Counted from the stretch's first letter, positions 31,295-42,147 are shown. The stretch: 64,000 nucleotides of DNA from Acidobacteriota bacterium (GCA_003158745.1 PMLC01000079.1:1-64000), one strand, 5' to 3'. The notes: generated by a model not told the origin, from the letters alone. Program-made: numbers and translations.

Positions 31295-32227
31295 ATGATA
31301 GCGGTCATGCGACGAAACCCATTGTCGGGGAGGGTGCTCGTGCTCTCGTGGGGCGCGGCTCTCGTCGCCTGGCCGCTGGCATGGCTCGTCCTCGCGTCCG
31401 CTCAGGGCATCGGCACGTTGCTCGCCGGAGGCGGCTGGATTGGCGTTGCAGTTCCCTTTGGAGCACACCCGTGGGGCCTCGTCAACGAGCCGACGGTCGC
31501 GTTTGCCGCCTCCCGCGCTGCGCTCGTGTCGTACTGGCTTGCACCCCCGCTCGTGGCACTCGCGTTGGCCGTTCTGCTGCCCACCTTGGTGCCGGTCCCT
31601 CCCGGGTGGCTCTCCGAGGTCGGCGTCTTCCAACTCGCTGTGTCGAGCGCGACGCTTGGTCTCGGGTGGGGGGCGCCTCTTGGTGTGGCCAACGGGCCTG
31701 CTTGCGGCCTCGAGCGCTTCTGGGGCGTGCCACCCTCGGTGTTCGTAGTCGCCTCGGCACTGCTGGGCGCGACGGTTGTGCAACTGGCAGTGGCGCGGCT
31801 CAACGGTCACCTCTGGGGAGAGCCGGGCGGTCCGCTTCGCTCAAGGAGGCTCGTGGTCGTCGTGGCTCACGCTCTTCCGCCCGCCGTGGTCTGGGTCGCA
31901 GTTGCGAGGGTGCAAGGGTGGGACGTTCCGCCGGCCGCGGTCCTGACTATGGCCGCCGTGCTTGTGTGTGCCCTTGTGGGGGGATGGATATGGACGCCCC
32001 ACGCTCCGCTGAGGCCTCGCCCCGATGTTGGGTGGGGCCAGGTGCTGGGAGTCGTGGCACTGGGGTTCCTGGTGTTCGGAGCCGCCGCGTGGGCGGGCGC
32101 CCCACGCCGCGGTCAGGTTGTCGGGTTCGTGTGGGGCGTTCCTCGGGAGACCAGCAACGTGCCCGCCGGGATGGCCGTAATTCGGTTCACGCTGCTCCCC
32201 GCCCAGAGAAAACCGCAGGCATCGTGA
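31295..32227 (+). CDS. Polytopic membrane protein of unknown function
   Basis: About 310 aa with many hydrophobic segments; ATG 31295 or 31307. Confidence 0.6.
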   Translation: MIAVMRRNPLSGRVLVLSWGAALVAWPLAWLVLASAQGIGTLLAGGGWIGVAVPFGAHPWGLVNEPTVAFAASRAALVSYWLAPPLVALALAVLLPTLVPVPPGWLSEVGVFQLAVSSATLGLGWGAPLGVANGPACGLERFWGVPPSVFVVASALLGATVVQLAVARLNGHLWGEPGGPLRSRRLVVVVAHALPPAVVWVAVARVQGWDVPPAAVLTMAAVLVCALVGGWIWTPHAPLRPRPDVGWGQVLGVVALGFLVFGAAAWAGAPRRGQVVGFVWGVPRETSNVPAGMAVIRFTLLPAQRKPQAS

Positions 32228-33617
32228 GGACGAGGATCTTGAGGTCCAACCAGAGCGACCAGTGGTCGATATAGGACAGGTCGAGTTCCATCCATGTGGC
32301 GAAGTCCAGTTCCGAGCGCCCAGAGATCTGCCAGAGGCAGGTGATTCCCGGCTTCATGGCGAGTCTTCGCCGTTGCCACGGCTCGTAGTGTTCGACCTCC
32401 TGCGGGATCGGTGGACGGGGCCCGACGAGCGACATCTCGCCCTTCAGCACGTTGAGGAGCTGAGGGAGCTCGTCGAGCGATGAGCGGCGCAGGAAGCGTC
32501 CGATCGGCGTAACACGAGGGTCGCCCGGGGCCTTGAACACCGGACCATCCATCACGTTGAGATGCGCGACTTCGTGTCGCAGGCTCTCGGCGTTTTCCAC
32601 CATAGTGCGGAACTTGAGCAGCACGAACCTCCGCCCGTGCATGCCGCAGCGCACCTGCCGGTAGAGCGCCGGACCTCGGGACGTGAGGCGGACCGCAGCC
32701 ACGATCACGAGCCAGAAGGGCGCGCTGAGAACCAGCACGACGAAGGCCACGAGGAGATCGATCAGGCGTTTCAGGAACAACGCGAACGGTGCGATCGGTG
32801 CCGTCGCGAAGGTCAGCAGCGGGACGCCGTCGAGGGCTTCAACCTCGACATGGGGCCTCAGGTGCGGGAACGGCCGGAGCGCGACACGAACGCGGACGCC
32901 GAGCTCCTGACACCGTACCAGCAGCGGCTCGAGTTCGCCGAGCTGACGGGTCGGAACCGCCAGGACCACCTCGTCCACGACCTCGCGCGTGAGCAGCTCG
33001 AGCAACTCGGGCGCCTGGCCCACGATCGGAAACCCCTCCGCCTCGCCTCGCCCGCACCCGTCCGCGTCCACGAGCCCGAGAAGCCGCAGCCCCCAGGTGT
33101 GGTGGTGGGTGACCTGTCGGGCCAGCAATACCGCCTCCTCGCCGCAGCCCACAATCACGACGACTCGCTCGGGCGCCTCCACCAACTTGCGGCCGAAAGC
33201 CGTCTGTCGCTCGACGATGCGCGCTGCGGCCAGAACAAGGCCGTTGGTGAGACCAAACAAGAGAAGGAAAGGGCGCGAGATGAACTGGAGGCGGAGGAGA
33301 TAGCCTACCGCAGCCAGCACGATCACCCCCAGCACCGCCACCCACAGCTCCTTGAGCGCCTCGCGGCGAAGCGATAGCACTTCGCCCGGGGCGGTGAGCC
33401 GGTGCGCCGTGAGGAGGACCAGCCACAGAGGGAGCACCACCGCGAGCAGAGGCAGGTAGTCCGAGAGTGGGTAGAGGCCGCCGGGAAACAGCCGCGGCAC
33501 CAACAACGGCAGCACGTTGGACCGCAGCTGGTGGGCGAAGAGAAAGCTCCCGACCGTGAGGATCACGTCCAGGGCCAGGCGGCGGTAGGCGATTAGACGT
33601 GCTGGCTCGCGGAGCAC
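32187..33617 (-). CDS. Undecaprenyl-phosphate sugar phosphotransferase (exopolysaccharide polyprenyl glycosylphosphotransferase)
   Basis: Bacterial sugar transferase domain: FVLLKFRTMVENAE...RVTPIGRFLRRSSLDELPQLLNVLKGEMSLVGPRPP...KPGITCLWQISGRSELDF. Confidence 0.93.
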   Translation of the reverse strand: MLREPARLIAYRRLALDVILTVGSFLFAHQLRSNVLPLLVPRLFPGGLYPLSDYLPLLAVVLPLWLVLLTAHRLTAPGEVLSLRREALKELWVAVLGVIVLAAVGYLLRLQFISRPFLLLFGLTNGLVLAAARIVERQTAFGRKLVEAPERVVVIVGCGEEAVLLARQVTHHHTWGLRLLGLVDADGCGRGEAEGFPIVGQAPELLELLTREVVDEVVLAVPTRQLGELEPLLVRCQELGVRVRVALRPFPHLRPHVEVEALDGVPLLTFATAPIAPFALFLKRLIDLLVAFVVLVLSAPFWLVIVAAVRLTSRGPALYRQVRCGMHGRRFVLLKFRTMVENAESLRHEVAHLNVMDGPVFKAPGDPRVTPIGRFLRRSSLDELPQLLNVLKGEMSLVGPRPPIPQEVEHYEPWQRRRLAMKPGITCLWQISGRSELDFATWMELDLSYIDHWSLWLDLKILVLTMPAVFSGRGAA

Positions 33618-34708
33618 AGTCCCTCCAGCAGCCGTTCGTACGCGGCCGCTACGTTGTCCCAGCGATAGAGCTTCGCGACGCGAGAGCACGCCACCAACCC
33701 TAGGCTCGAGAAGAGCTCGGGCGAAGCGAGAAAGTCGGCCAGAGCCGTGCTCAGGTGTCGATCGTCCGTGAACGTGAACGGCACGCCGGTGCTGCCGACC
33801 ACCTCGCGGTTGGGGAGGTTGTCAAGGAAGAACACCACGCGCCCGGCTCCCATCGCTTCTACGAGAGCCGGGTGAGTTCCACCTACCTCCGTGGCGTGGA
33901 TGTAGGCGCGGGCATTAAAGAGGAGTTGCCTGTACCCCTCGCCATAGACCGAACCCGGCAGAACCACTCTTGGATCGGCCGACGCCAGTGCGCGCACCCT
34001 GCGGATGAACTCGTCCGCATACGGAGCATCGCCGACCAGCACGAGCCGGGCTTTGCCCCCAACCGTGCGGTACGCTTCCACGACTCGATCGGGGTTGTTC
34101 TCGGGCTCGAAACGCGACACGTAGAGGAAATAGCTGCCCTTGGTCAAGCCCAGGCGGCGCAGCGACTCGTCACCGGTCGGCGAAGGAAGGTCGCCGCCGT
34201 ATGGGATCATCACGGAGCTGCGCCGCCAGGCCCGGCGGTAGTACCGCTGGATCACCCTGGCGTCGGTGACGACCTCGTCGGCCCAGCGGGCCGACAACCG
34301 CTCGCACAGTCGGTAGTACGCGCGCCCCAGAACGCCCCACTTGCGGCGCTTCCGTTCGAGGCCGTCGACGTTGAGGGCGACCGGCAAGCGGCGGATGTGG
34401 AGCAGCGGGATCAATGGCGCGTTGGCTGCGTTGCAGAGCAGGATCACGTCGTAGCGCCGCCGGTTTGCGTGCAGGGACGACAAGAGGGTGTGAGACAGGG
34501 TCTCGAGCGACTTGAAGCGCAGAGCGGGCAGCACGTGGACCGCCGCGCCGCGGTGGGCGATCACTCCGGGGACGGCGGTGTGAGCTCGAGCGTAGACGGT
34601 GACCGCGTGGCCGGCGGCCGCAAGGCGCGCCGACAGTTCCTCGGCCAGGGTCTCGAAACCGCCGTACCTCGCAGGGATCCCCCGCGTGCCCAGGATGGCG
34701 ATCCGCAT
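33593..34708 (-). CDS. Glycosyltransferase family 4 (DUF1972-type)
   Basis: MRIAILGTRGIPARYGGFETLAEELSARL...YVSRFEPENNPDRVVEAY...EVGGTHPALVEAMG. Confidence 0.9.
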   Translation of the reverse strand: MRIAILGTRGIPARYGGFETLAEELSARLAAAGHAVTVYARAHTAVPGVIAHRGAAVHVLPALRFKSLETLSHTLLSSLHANRRRYDVILLCNAANAPLIPLLHIRRLPVALNVDGLERKRRKWGVLGRAYYRLCERLSARWADEVVTDARVIQRYYRRAWRRSSVMIPYGGDLPSPTGDESLRRLGLTKGSYFLYVSRFEPENNPDRVVEAYRTVGGKARLVLVGDAPYADEFIRRVRALASADPRVVLPGSVYGEGYRQLLFNARAYIHATEVGGTHPALVEAMGAGRVVFFLDNLPNREVVGSTGVPFTFTDDRHLSTALADFLASPELFSSLGLVACSRVAKLYRWDNVAAAYERLLEGLCSASQHV

Positions 34709-35718
34709 CAGGAGCGAACCTTTCGCACCCGGTGACCAGGGAGGAACCAGCGCGCGACAAGCCACCCCGAGACGAGCGCCCGTGAGGCATTGGCCCGCCC
34801 GCGCGCGCGCTGCTGGCGGCGAAGCGCCCAGGCTTCGCTGAGGCCTGGCGCCGATGAACGTTCAACCGTGAGGCACGCCCCGGCCACCACGACGTCACGC
34901 AGCGCCCACCATGGGAAGCACGCCAACCGCCACCTCCAGTCTGCGTTGGACCACCGCAGCAGGAAGCGGTTGCGGACCGAGTGCCTGTTGACCTCGGGCG
35001 TCCCGCGCCGGTTGAGTTCCGGTTTGAGCCCCCGCTCGTGCCACGCTCGCGCGGTTGGCCAGAACAGGCAGTGCCAGCCGCGGCGCTGGAGCCGCCACGC
35101 AAGGTCGGCATCTTCCCGATAGGCGAAGAACGTCTCGTCGAAGACCTCCCCTGCGGGGTACGAGACATCCTCGAGCGCCTCCCGCCGGTAGAGCGCGGCC
35201 GCACCCGAGGCGCCGAAGACCCAGGCTGAGCGGAGCCAGCGTTCTCGCATGGCTCGTCCGCTCGCGCGGTCCAGGTGCCGCCCGGAGGCGGTGACAACCA
35301 TGCCGGCCGAGTCGATGCTCTCGGTCGCCGCCAACTCCTCCCCCTGCGCGCGCATAAGGAGGCCGGTGAGGGCACCTACCCGTTCCCTGTCCCTGCCCGC
35401 CTGCGCTTCGAGGAGCTTCTCGAGATAATCCGGCGCCAGGCGGCAGTCGGGGTTGAGCGCCAGCACCCACGGAGCACGGCTGCGGCGGAGCGCTTCGTTG
35501 GCGGCGGCTGAGAACCCTCTGTTCTCCGGCCAACGAATCTGCTCGAGGGGCAAGGCCCTGCCGACGTCCTGGACGATCGAAGCGGAGCCATCGGTCGATG
35601 CGTTGTCCAGCACCACGATGCGTTCCGGGGATACGCTCTGCGTCCCGACGGCTTCGAGCGTCGCGCGGACAGTGCGGGCGTGGTTGTGGACCACGAGAAA
35701 AACGTCGGCCGGGCTCAC
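34708..35718 (-). CDS. Glycosyltransferase family 2
   Basis: VFLVVHNHARTVRATLEAV...IVVLDNASTDGSASIV...RGFSAAANEALRRS...WVLALNPDC...DLAWRLQRRGW. Confidence 0.9.
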   Translation of the reverse strand: MSPADVFLVVHNHARTVRATLEAVGTQSVSPERIVVLDNASTDGSASIVQDVGRALPLEQIRWPENRGFSAAANEALRRSRAPWVLALNPDCRLAPDYLEKLLEAQAGRDRERVGALTGLLMRAQGEELAATESIDSAGMVVTASGRHLDRASGRAMRERWLRSAWVFGASGAAALYRREALEDVSYPAGEVFDETFFAYREDADLAWRLQRRGWHCLFWPTARAWHERGLKPELNRRGTPEVNRHSVRNRFLLRWSNADWRWRLACFPWWALRDVVVAGACLTVERSSAPGLSEAWALRRQQRARGRANASRALVSGWLVARWFLPGHRVRKVRS

Positions 35719-38700
35719 GGCAGCACCACAATCCGATCGAGCACCGCTTCACCTCCGGCCGGAGCCGCCAGGACGATGCCCAGCCGATGGTGCCCACCGG
35801 AAGCAGGTGCCGGCAGCTCGACCGCGCCGCGGGCCGCTCCGGCGACCGGAACGGGGCGGGCCGCAGCACCGTCCCACCGTACGGTCAAGCTGGCGCCGCT
35901 CTGAGCTGCACCCTCGAGCCACCCTTCAAGGCGCAATCGCGCACCGTTCGGCAGGTTGAGCGGAACATCGACACCCTCACCGTCGTGGACCCGCCAGCCA
36001 TTTGGGAGCACCCACCGCGAGAACGTCCCCGGCGGCGGTTCGAGGCGGCCGCCGATCCTCGCGATCTGCGGGTCCTCGATCTCCACGACCCGGTCCGTGC
36101 GGAGCCAGAGCGTGAGGACCACCACGGACCCTGCGACCAGCCATAGGCTGGCTCCGAGGTGGGCGGTGGCTCGGGCGAAGCCAGGGTGGTGTCCGCAGGC
36201 TAGGATCGCCAAGCCGCCGGCGATGACGATCAAGACCGGAGCGACGAAAGTCGCCGTCGAGATCCGAAGGAACGACGGGAACAAGTGGCGTGCGTCGGCG
36301 GCGAACCGGCGTGCCAGCGCGTCGGCCAACCACGACCCCCCGTCGGCGGGGTTAAAACCCAGGTGGGGCCGCGTGACCATCACCCACCAGACAACGAACG
36401 CGGCGGGCAGCAGCGCGAGGCCGAGCCGGCGCCAGCGCGAGGTCCCTCGCAGCACGAGCGCCGCGGACAGCCCCATGGCGGGAAGAAGCGGAACGAGGTA
36501 GCGCACCGGCGGACACCCGCCACCGTACCACTCCGGCGAGCTCAAAAGGGCTACAACGGTTAGCGCGCTGGCGAGGAGAGCGCCGCGTTCCCCGGGTCCG
36601 CCTTGCCGCCACAGCCGGCCGCTGCCGAGCAGTGCAAGCGCCAGCAGCGGCGCCGAGTAGAGCAAACCGCCCGCGGCATCGAAGGCCAAACCGAAGAAGA
36701 CGATTAGCGGCTGTCGCAGCGAGCGGGGCAGGAGGGAGTCCAGGCTGCGGAAGGGGCCGAGGGGGTGCCCGTAGACCAGCATGCCGAACGCCAGGCCAGC
36801 GGCGATCATGGCGCCGACCACGAGCAGCGAGACGGTCAGCTCCCGGCGGCTGCGCCGCCGGGAAACGAGCGCCACCAGGGGAAGTGGAAACGTCGCGAGC
36901 GCCAGGCGGGTCTTGAGGCTGGTCGCCATGAAGCTGGCGAGCGACGCCACCCCGATGCGGGGTCTCGGCTGACCGACGCACAGCAGCGCCAGCGCCGCGA
37001 GCAAGGCGCCGGGGACCTCGACCCAGATCTGCGTGGCGAACGTCGCGAGCGGATAGGTCGTGAGCAGGGCGCTCACGAGCAGCGCACGGCGCCTTCTCCC
37101 CAGTCCCAACCTCCCAGCACCCCGGGTCACAGCGGCGACGACGCCCGCGCCGAAAAGCGCCATCACCACGAGCGCCCCCGGGAGACCAGCGGCCGCGTAG
37201 CCCGGGAGGAGCAGAAACGCCAGCACCGGCGAGTGCAGGAACACCGAGCTGATGTAGATCGAGTTCTCGGGGTGGTGCTGCAGGTCGTAGTTGTTGGAAA
37301 GGTCGAGGTCGTGGTCCTCGGCAAGCGAGCGCAGCACGATTAGGTGGTACTGCGCGTCCACGCCCGGCGGCATCAGATGGGCGGTGGCGACCGCGAGCGG
37401 GACGAGCAGGGCGGCGGCGGTCGCGAACGTGCGGCCCCGGGCAAGCCAGGCCCGGGCTGCCGGGAGCCAAGCTGCCAGCAGCGCGGCGAGCGCAAGATCA
37501 ACCCCGTGACGTTCGGCGAGCAGCCGCAAGGGGCTCACTGGCAGCCTGGCCGCGATGGCCAGAGTGGTCAGGAGCGCCCACGGTATGAAGGCGGCGGGAG
37601 AACGCCAGCTCCGCCCCGCGAGTTGCAGAACCGCGACGACCACCGCTGCCGCCAGGATCCAGCTCGTCAGAGGCCAGTCGCGCGGTGGCGTCGGGCGTGA
37701 GGTACCGGCAGCGCCGACGCCCACGACCACGTCGGGTGGCAGACGCTCGGACCGCACCAGCCTCGGGCGAGCGCCTCTCGGCAGTTGCCAACTGCTGCGG
37801 CCTCCCACCGCCCAGGTGGAGTCCTTCCCGTACCCTGCGGGCCGCCACGCGGCTGCGGTCGGAAGCACGTGCGCCGCAACCCGCCGAACGTCGTCCCGTT
37901 CATGTGCCCACTCCGCCGTGTCGATCCCAACACGGATCGGCACGTCGGGCCCGATGTCGCGTACGACGGCAACCACGGAGCCCTGCGGCAGGAACGAGGC
38001 ATTGGCGAGTGAGATCTCGACGATGTAGAGGCCGCCATCCGATGTGGGCAGCACGGCCTCCGGACTCGCAGCGGTGAGTTCCAGACCCTGGCGGTCTGGA
38101 GGTGGAGGCTGAGGCTGGCCCAGGAGGCAGGCCACGGCGAGCCACGCGGCTCCTGCCAGCGCCGGTGGGAGGAGAGGTGTCACGATGAGAGCGGCGCCCC
38201 CGCCCGCGGCGAGGATCCAACCGGCAGCTGGGACCGCCTGGCCGAGGCCGATCCCACCCCACGGGGCGAGGGATGCCACGGTCAGCCCGACTGCGATGAG
38301 ACCGACGCTCCAGGCGGAGGCCAACCGGTCACTCCAGGTAGAATGCGATGCCACCGCTACGAAGACAACCGCCACGCCGGCCAGGCCAAGCAGGGAGGGA
38401 AGCAAAGCTCGCTCGAGCGGCGCCGCCCCGATCAGCAACGCGATCATGAGAGTCGCTCGCGGGCTCAGCACGCGGGCTGCAAGTCCCGCGACCAACGTGA
38501 CGGCGCCGACCACAACGGCGTCGTGCCAGAGCGGGTAGCCGGCGAGCCCCAGGCCGCCCGCTAAGCGTACCGCGAGCGCCAGAGCGACGACGATCACGGG
38601 ACGGTCGCACCGCGCCACGATCCGAAGTGCCGCTGCGCCGGTCGCCAAAGCCGCTATCACCAGCAACGGCGGGAGCGCCATCCGGCGCAGCGTGGGGTCG

Positions 38701-38924
38701 GCCAGAAGCACGAGGGCGAGCGCCGGGAGGAGGGTCATCCCCTCGGCGGCATGGCGCCGCCAGCCGACCGGGGCGAGCCATCCCGACGGGACGATCGCGA
38801 GCCCGACGGAGAGTGCCGCCAGAAGGGACTCGATGGATGGAACTCCACCAGCTCCCACCATCACCCAGGCCAGTGCGGCGAACGCTACCGCGGGCAGACA
38901 CGCCTGCAACCGGCGACGCATCAT
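35715..38924 (-). CDS. Large polytopic membrane protein, probable GT-C glycosyltransferase-like
   Basis: About 1069 aa from ATG 38924; many TM segments; central VDAQYHLIVLRSLAEDHDLDLSNNYDL typical of GT-C-type mannosyltransferase-like proteins; operonic with GT2 and GT4. Confidence 0.7.
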   Translation of the reverse strand: MMRRRLQACLPAVAFAALAWVMVGAGGVPSIESLLAALSVGLAIVPSGWLAPVGWRRHAAEGMTLLPALALVLLADPTLRRMALPPLLVIAALATGAAALRIVARCDRPVIVVALALAVRLAGGLGLAGYPLWHDAVVVGAVTLVAGLAARVLSPRATLMIALLIGAAPLERALLPSLLGLAGVAVVFVAVASHSTWSDRLASAWSVGLIAVGLTVASLAPWGGIGLGQAVPAAGWILAAGGGAALIVTPLLPPALAGAAWLAVACLLGQPQPPPPDRQGLELTAASPEAVLPTSDGGLYIVEISLANASFLPQGSVVAVVRDIGPDVPIRVGIDTAEWAHERDDVRRVAAHVLPTAAAWRPAGYGKDSTWAVGGRSSWQLPRGARPRLVRSERLPPDVVVGVGAAGTSRPTPPRDWPLTSWILAAAVVVAVLQLAGRSWRSPAAFIPWALLTTLAIAARLPVSPLRLLAERHGVDLALAALLAAWLPAARAWLARGRTFATAAALLVPLAVATAHLMPPGVDAQYHLIVLRSLAEDHDLDLSNNYDLQHHPENSIYISSVFLHSPVLAFLLLPGYAAAGLPGALVVMALFGAGVVAAVTRGAGRLGLGRRRRALLVSALLTTYPLATFATQIWVEVPGALLAALALLCVGQPRPRIGVASLASFMATSLKTRLALATFPLPLVALVSRRRSRRELTVSLLVVGAMIAAGLAFGMLVYGHPLGPFRSLDSLLPRSLRQPLIVFFGLAFDAAGGLLYSAPLLALALLGSGRLWRQGGPGERGALLASALTVVALLSSPEWYGGGCPPVRYLVPLLPAMGLSAALVLRGTSRWRRLGLALLPAAFVVWWVMVTRPHLGFNPADGGSWLADALARRFAADARHLFPSFLRISTATFVAPVLIVIAGGLAILACGHHPGFARATAHLGASLWLVAGSVVVLTLWLRTDRVVEIEDPQIARIGGRLEPPPGTFSRWVLPNGWRVHDGEGVDVPLNLPNGARLRLEGWLEGAAQSGASLTVRWDGAAARPVPVAGAARGAVELPAPASGGHHRLGIVLAAPAGGEAVLDRIVVLP

Positions 38925-39007
38925 CGCGCCGAGTATACGGTTTCGGACCGCTTCTCGGTTGACTCCCAGTTCGCAAAGCCCAACAATCCGGCGTCTGGAG
39001 GTCAGAC

Positions 39008-40291
39008 ATGCTGGCGCGAGAGCTCCTCCGCACCTCACCCGACCGCGTCCGGGCCGCTCTGGCGGCGCGGTGCAGCGACGCACCCTTGGAGCGGCTCCTG
39101 TCTGCCGACGTCAGTTGGCGGGAGGCCCAGGCCGAGCTGGAGGCGCTCAAGGCGGACCGCAACAGAGGGTCCAAGGAGGTGGGTGCCCTGTTTGCCTCCG
39201 GCCGCAGGGAGGAAGGCGAAGCACTGCGCGGCCGCATGGCGGCGCTCGGCGCAAAGATCGCGACCGCGGAGCAGGAGGCCGCAACGTTCGCGGACGAGGT
39301 AGCGGAACTCGAGCTCACCATCCCGAATCTCCCTCACGAGTCGGTGCCGGTAGGTCCGGACGAAACCGCGAACCGCGTGGAGCGCCGCTGGGGCGAGCCG
39401 CCGACGTTCGACTTCGAGCCGCAGGCGCACTGGGATCTGGGGCCCGCGCTCGGCATCCTTGACTTCGAGCGCGCCGCCAAGATCTCGGGCGCGCGGTTCG
39501 CGGTGCTGTGGGGCGTAGGCGCGGCTCTCGAGCGCGCGCTGGTGACCTTCATGCTTGACCTGCACCGTGGAAACGGCTACCGCGAGGTATACGTGCCGTT
39601 CATGGTCAACCGGCAGGCGCTGGTCGGAACCGGGCAGCTCCCCAAGTTCGAGGCCGATCTCTTCCGGGTCGAGGGCACGGACTACTTCCTGGTTCCGACC
39701 GCCGAGGTCCCGGTGACGAACCTGCACCGCGGCGAGATCCTGGCGGAAGAAACGCTCCCCCGCCGCTACTGCGCGTACACCCCATGTTTCCGGGCGGAAG
39801 CCGGGTCCCACGGCAGGGACGTGCGGGGCCTCTTCCGGCAGCACCAGTTCGACAAGGTCGAGCTGGTGCACCTCACCACACCGGAAACGAGCTACGCGGA
39901 ACTCGACGTGCTCACGCGTTCCGCCGAGCTGGTGCTGCAGAAGCTGGAACTCCCCTATAGGGTGATGACGTTGGCGACGGGGGACATGGGATTCTCCGCC
40001 GCCAAGACCCACGACATTGAGGTCTGGCTGCCCGGCCAGCAGTCCTACAGGGAGATCTCGTCGTGCTCCAACTGCGAGGACTTCCAGGCCCGTCGCACCG
40101 ACCTCAAGTTCCGGCCGGCTGGGGGCGGTAAGACCCGCCACCTTCACACGCTCAACGGGTCGGGGCTCGCGGTCGGGCGGACGCTCATTGCAATCCTGGA
40201 AAATTACCAGAGCGCGGATGGCACAGTGATCGTGCCAGAAGCTCTGCGTCCGTACCTTGGCGAGCTTGAGCGGCTCGCCCCGGAACGGTGA
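39008..40291 (+). CDS. serS: Seryl-tRNA synthetase
   Basis: N-terminal coiled coil; [89 protein letters not shown]. Confidence 0.97.
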   Translation: MLARELLRTSPDRVRAALAARCSDAPLERLLSADVSWREAQAELEALKADRNRGSKEVGALFASGRREEGEALRGRMAALGAKIATAEQEAATFADEVAELELTIPNLPHESVPVGPDETANRVERRWGEPPTFDFEPQAHWDLGPALGILDFERAAKISGARFAVLWGVGAALERALVTFMLDLHRGNGYREVYVPFMVNRQALVGTGQLPKFEADLFRVEGTDYFLVPTAEVPVTNLHRGEILAEETLPRRYCAYTPCFRAEAGSHGRDVRGLFRQHQFDKVELVHLTTPETSYAELDVLTRSAELVLQKLELPYRVMTLATGDMGFSAAKTHDIEVWLPGQQSYREISSCSNCEDFQARRTDLKFRPAGGGKTRHLHTLNGSGLAVGRTLIAILENYQSADGTVIVPEALRPYLGELERLAPER

Positions 40292-40761
40292 AGGAGGGGG
40301 CGAAGATGCTCGCAGCTACCTTGCTCGCAGCGGTCGCGGTGATGCCTCTCGGCCTTTGGCCGACCCAGACCGGCAGCGCGGCGGTCACGGTTCGCGACGT
40401 GGAGTTTTACCTTGTGGAACCCGAGGACGACTACTCGATCCTCGCGGTACAGACACTGGCCGCCCCGCTCCGGAAAGCCGAGGCCGGGGAGCTCCAGCGG
40501 TTGGCCGTGCTGGCGGCCAAGCTCGGCGCGGACGCCGTGCTGCTGCTGGGTGAGATGTCCGAGAGGGCCATCCCAAAGGACCTCAAGGCCCCTCTCTTGA
40601 CGAGCGGCCGCTTTTCGGTAGCCGTGTTCCTCGCCTTCGACCAGGCCGCGGGGTGGGAGGGAAGGCCTGCGGTTCCGAGCGCGAGCCATCGGAGGAGTCC
40701 CGGAGCCCACCGGCACGCTAGGCCGCCCGCCGCAGCACGGCTGTCGGCGGGCTTTCATTGA
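40288..40761 (+). CDS. Hypothetical exported protein, C-terminus probably wrong or frameshifted
   Basis: GTGA overlap with serS; signal-like N-terminus; the C-terminal about 35 aa is low-complexity and runs through a terminator-like hairpin. Confidence 0.45.
   Translation: MKEGAKMLAATLLAAVAVMPLGLWPTQTGSAAVTVRDVEFYLVEPEDDYSILAVQTLAAPLRKAEAGELQRLAVLAAKLGADAVLLLGEMSERAIPKDLKAPLLTSGRFSVAVFLAFDQAAGWEGRPAVPSASHRRSPGAHRHARPPAAARLSAGFH
40725..40755 (+). terminator. Rho-independent terminator-like hairpin
   Basis: GCCCGCCG ... CGGCGGGC followed by TTT. Confidence 0.55.
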
Positions 40762-40799
40762 TGGAAACGCCGCAGGCCGGCCACCCGACCGGGGGCGGA

Positions 40800-42147
40800 T
40801 GACCCGCGCGGCAGTTCGTCATCGTCGTCCTGATCGCCTTGCTTTTGCGGCTGGTGCCGGTGGCGTTCCACCGCTTTCGCCCGGAGCGCGTGCTGACGTT
40901 GGACTCGCCTCTCTACCTCGAGCTTGGCCGCAGCCTGCGGGAGCGTGGGACGTTTCAGCGCACCGGGCCGGAACGTGACGCCGCCGTCGAGAATCCGGGG
41001 CCGGTCGAGGTGTTCCGCACCCCCGGCTACCCTGTCTTCCTCGCCCTTCTCGGCGGGACGCCGCAGCGCGTCGCGATCGCGGTCTGCACGCAGATCGCGC
41101 TCGACGCGCTCGCGGCCGGGCTGGTCGTGGGTATCGCCGGGACCTTGATGCCGCGCCGGTGGGCGCTCATCGCGGGGCTGCTGTCGGCCGTCGACATCGG
41201 CCACATCGTCCATGCCAATCTGGTGATGACCGACACCGTGTTCGCAACGCTGCTCATGGCGGGCGTGTGGCTGCTCGTGCGCGGTTCGGCCGATCGCCCT
41301 CTCTCCTCGAGACTCATGGCGGGTCTGGCATTTTCCGCGGCGGCTGCAGTCCGTCCGGTAGGCGTGATGGCGTCCTTGGCGGGGGCGGCGTTTCTGGCGG
41401 CACGCCGGGAAGAGCGTCGGCGGATCGCCGTGTTCCTGCTCGCCGCACTCGCGTTTCCCGTCGCATGGACCGTTCGAAATGGCATCAGTGCCGGAGTCTG
41501 GGAGGTGAGCGACGCGGACGGCTACAACCTCTGCGTCGTGGCCGGCGCCAAGGTGAAGGCCGCCGCCGAGGGGATCCCCCGCAGCGAAGAGGCGCCTCGT
41601 CGAGCAGGTCGTGCGCGAGAGCCCGGGAGCGGACAACGCTTTGCGGAGCGCGGCGTTTCGCCGTGCGGGTGGCAGGTCATAAGCGCTCACCCGTCCGCGG
41701 CGGCGAAGGAAGCCGCCGTGTCTCTGGCCGAGTTTGCGCTGGCCGGGGAGCGACGCTACCTCCTCCGTCTGTTCGGCGTTGGCGACGGCAGCGAGACCTC
41801 CGCTGGCGTCGGCGAGGGCGACCGCAGCCCCCGAGCTCTCCTGGTCGGTCTCGGCCGGAGGCGAACAGGTCGAGGTCCTCGTCCTCCTGCTGCAGGCCGG
41901 CTGGAACCTCGTGCTGTGGGTCGCAGCGTTCGGCGGCGCCATCGAGCTTGCCAGGCGACGCAGCTGGCCGGAGCTGCTCCTGTTTGCGACGGCGATCGGC
42001 TACCAGACAGTGGCCTCCTTTGTGGTCGCGCACGGCAGGATGAGGGTACCGATCGTTGGCTTGCTGGCCGTTCTGGCCGCCCTCGGTCTCTCGCAGGCGA
42101 ACCGCCCTCGCGAAGGGGCCGAGAGTCACGCAGCAACGCGCGTGTGA
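40800..42147 (+). pseudogene. Frameshifted GT-C/ArnT-like (GT39/83-type) membrane glycosyltransferase
   Basis: Coherent protein only across several frames: LLLRLVPVAFHRF...LDSPLYLELGRSL (frame 0), AKRRLVEQVVRESPGADNALRSAAFRRAGG (frame 2), QVISAHPSAAAKEAAVSLAEFALAGERRYLLRLFG (frame 0), PELSWSVSAGGEQVEVLVLLLQAGWNLVLWV (frame 1). Confidence 0.75.

Noticed and set aside
29868-31298. 476-aa plus-strand ORF
   Set aside because: S/T/R/A-rich antisense shadow of the exported minus-strand protein; no signal peptide or family motifs
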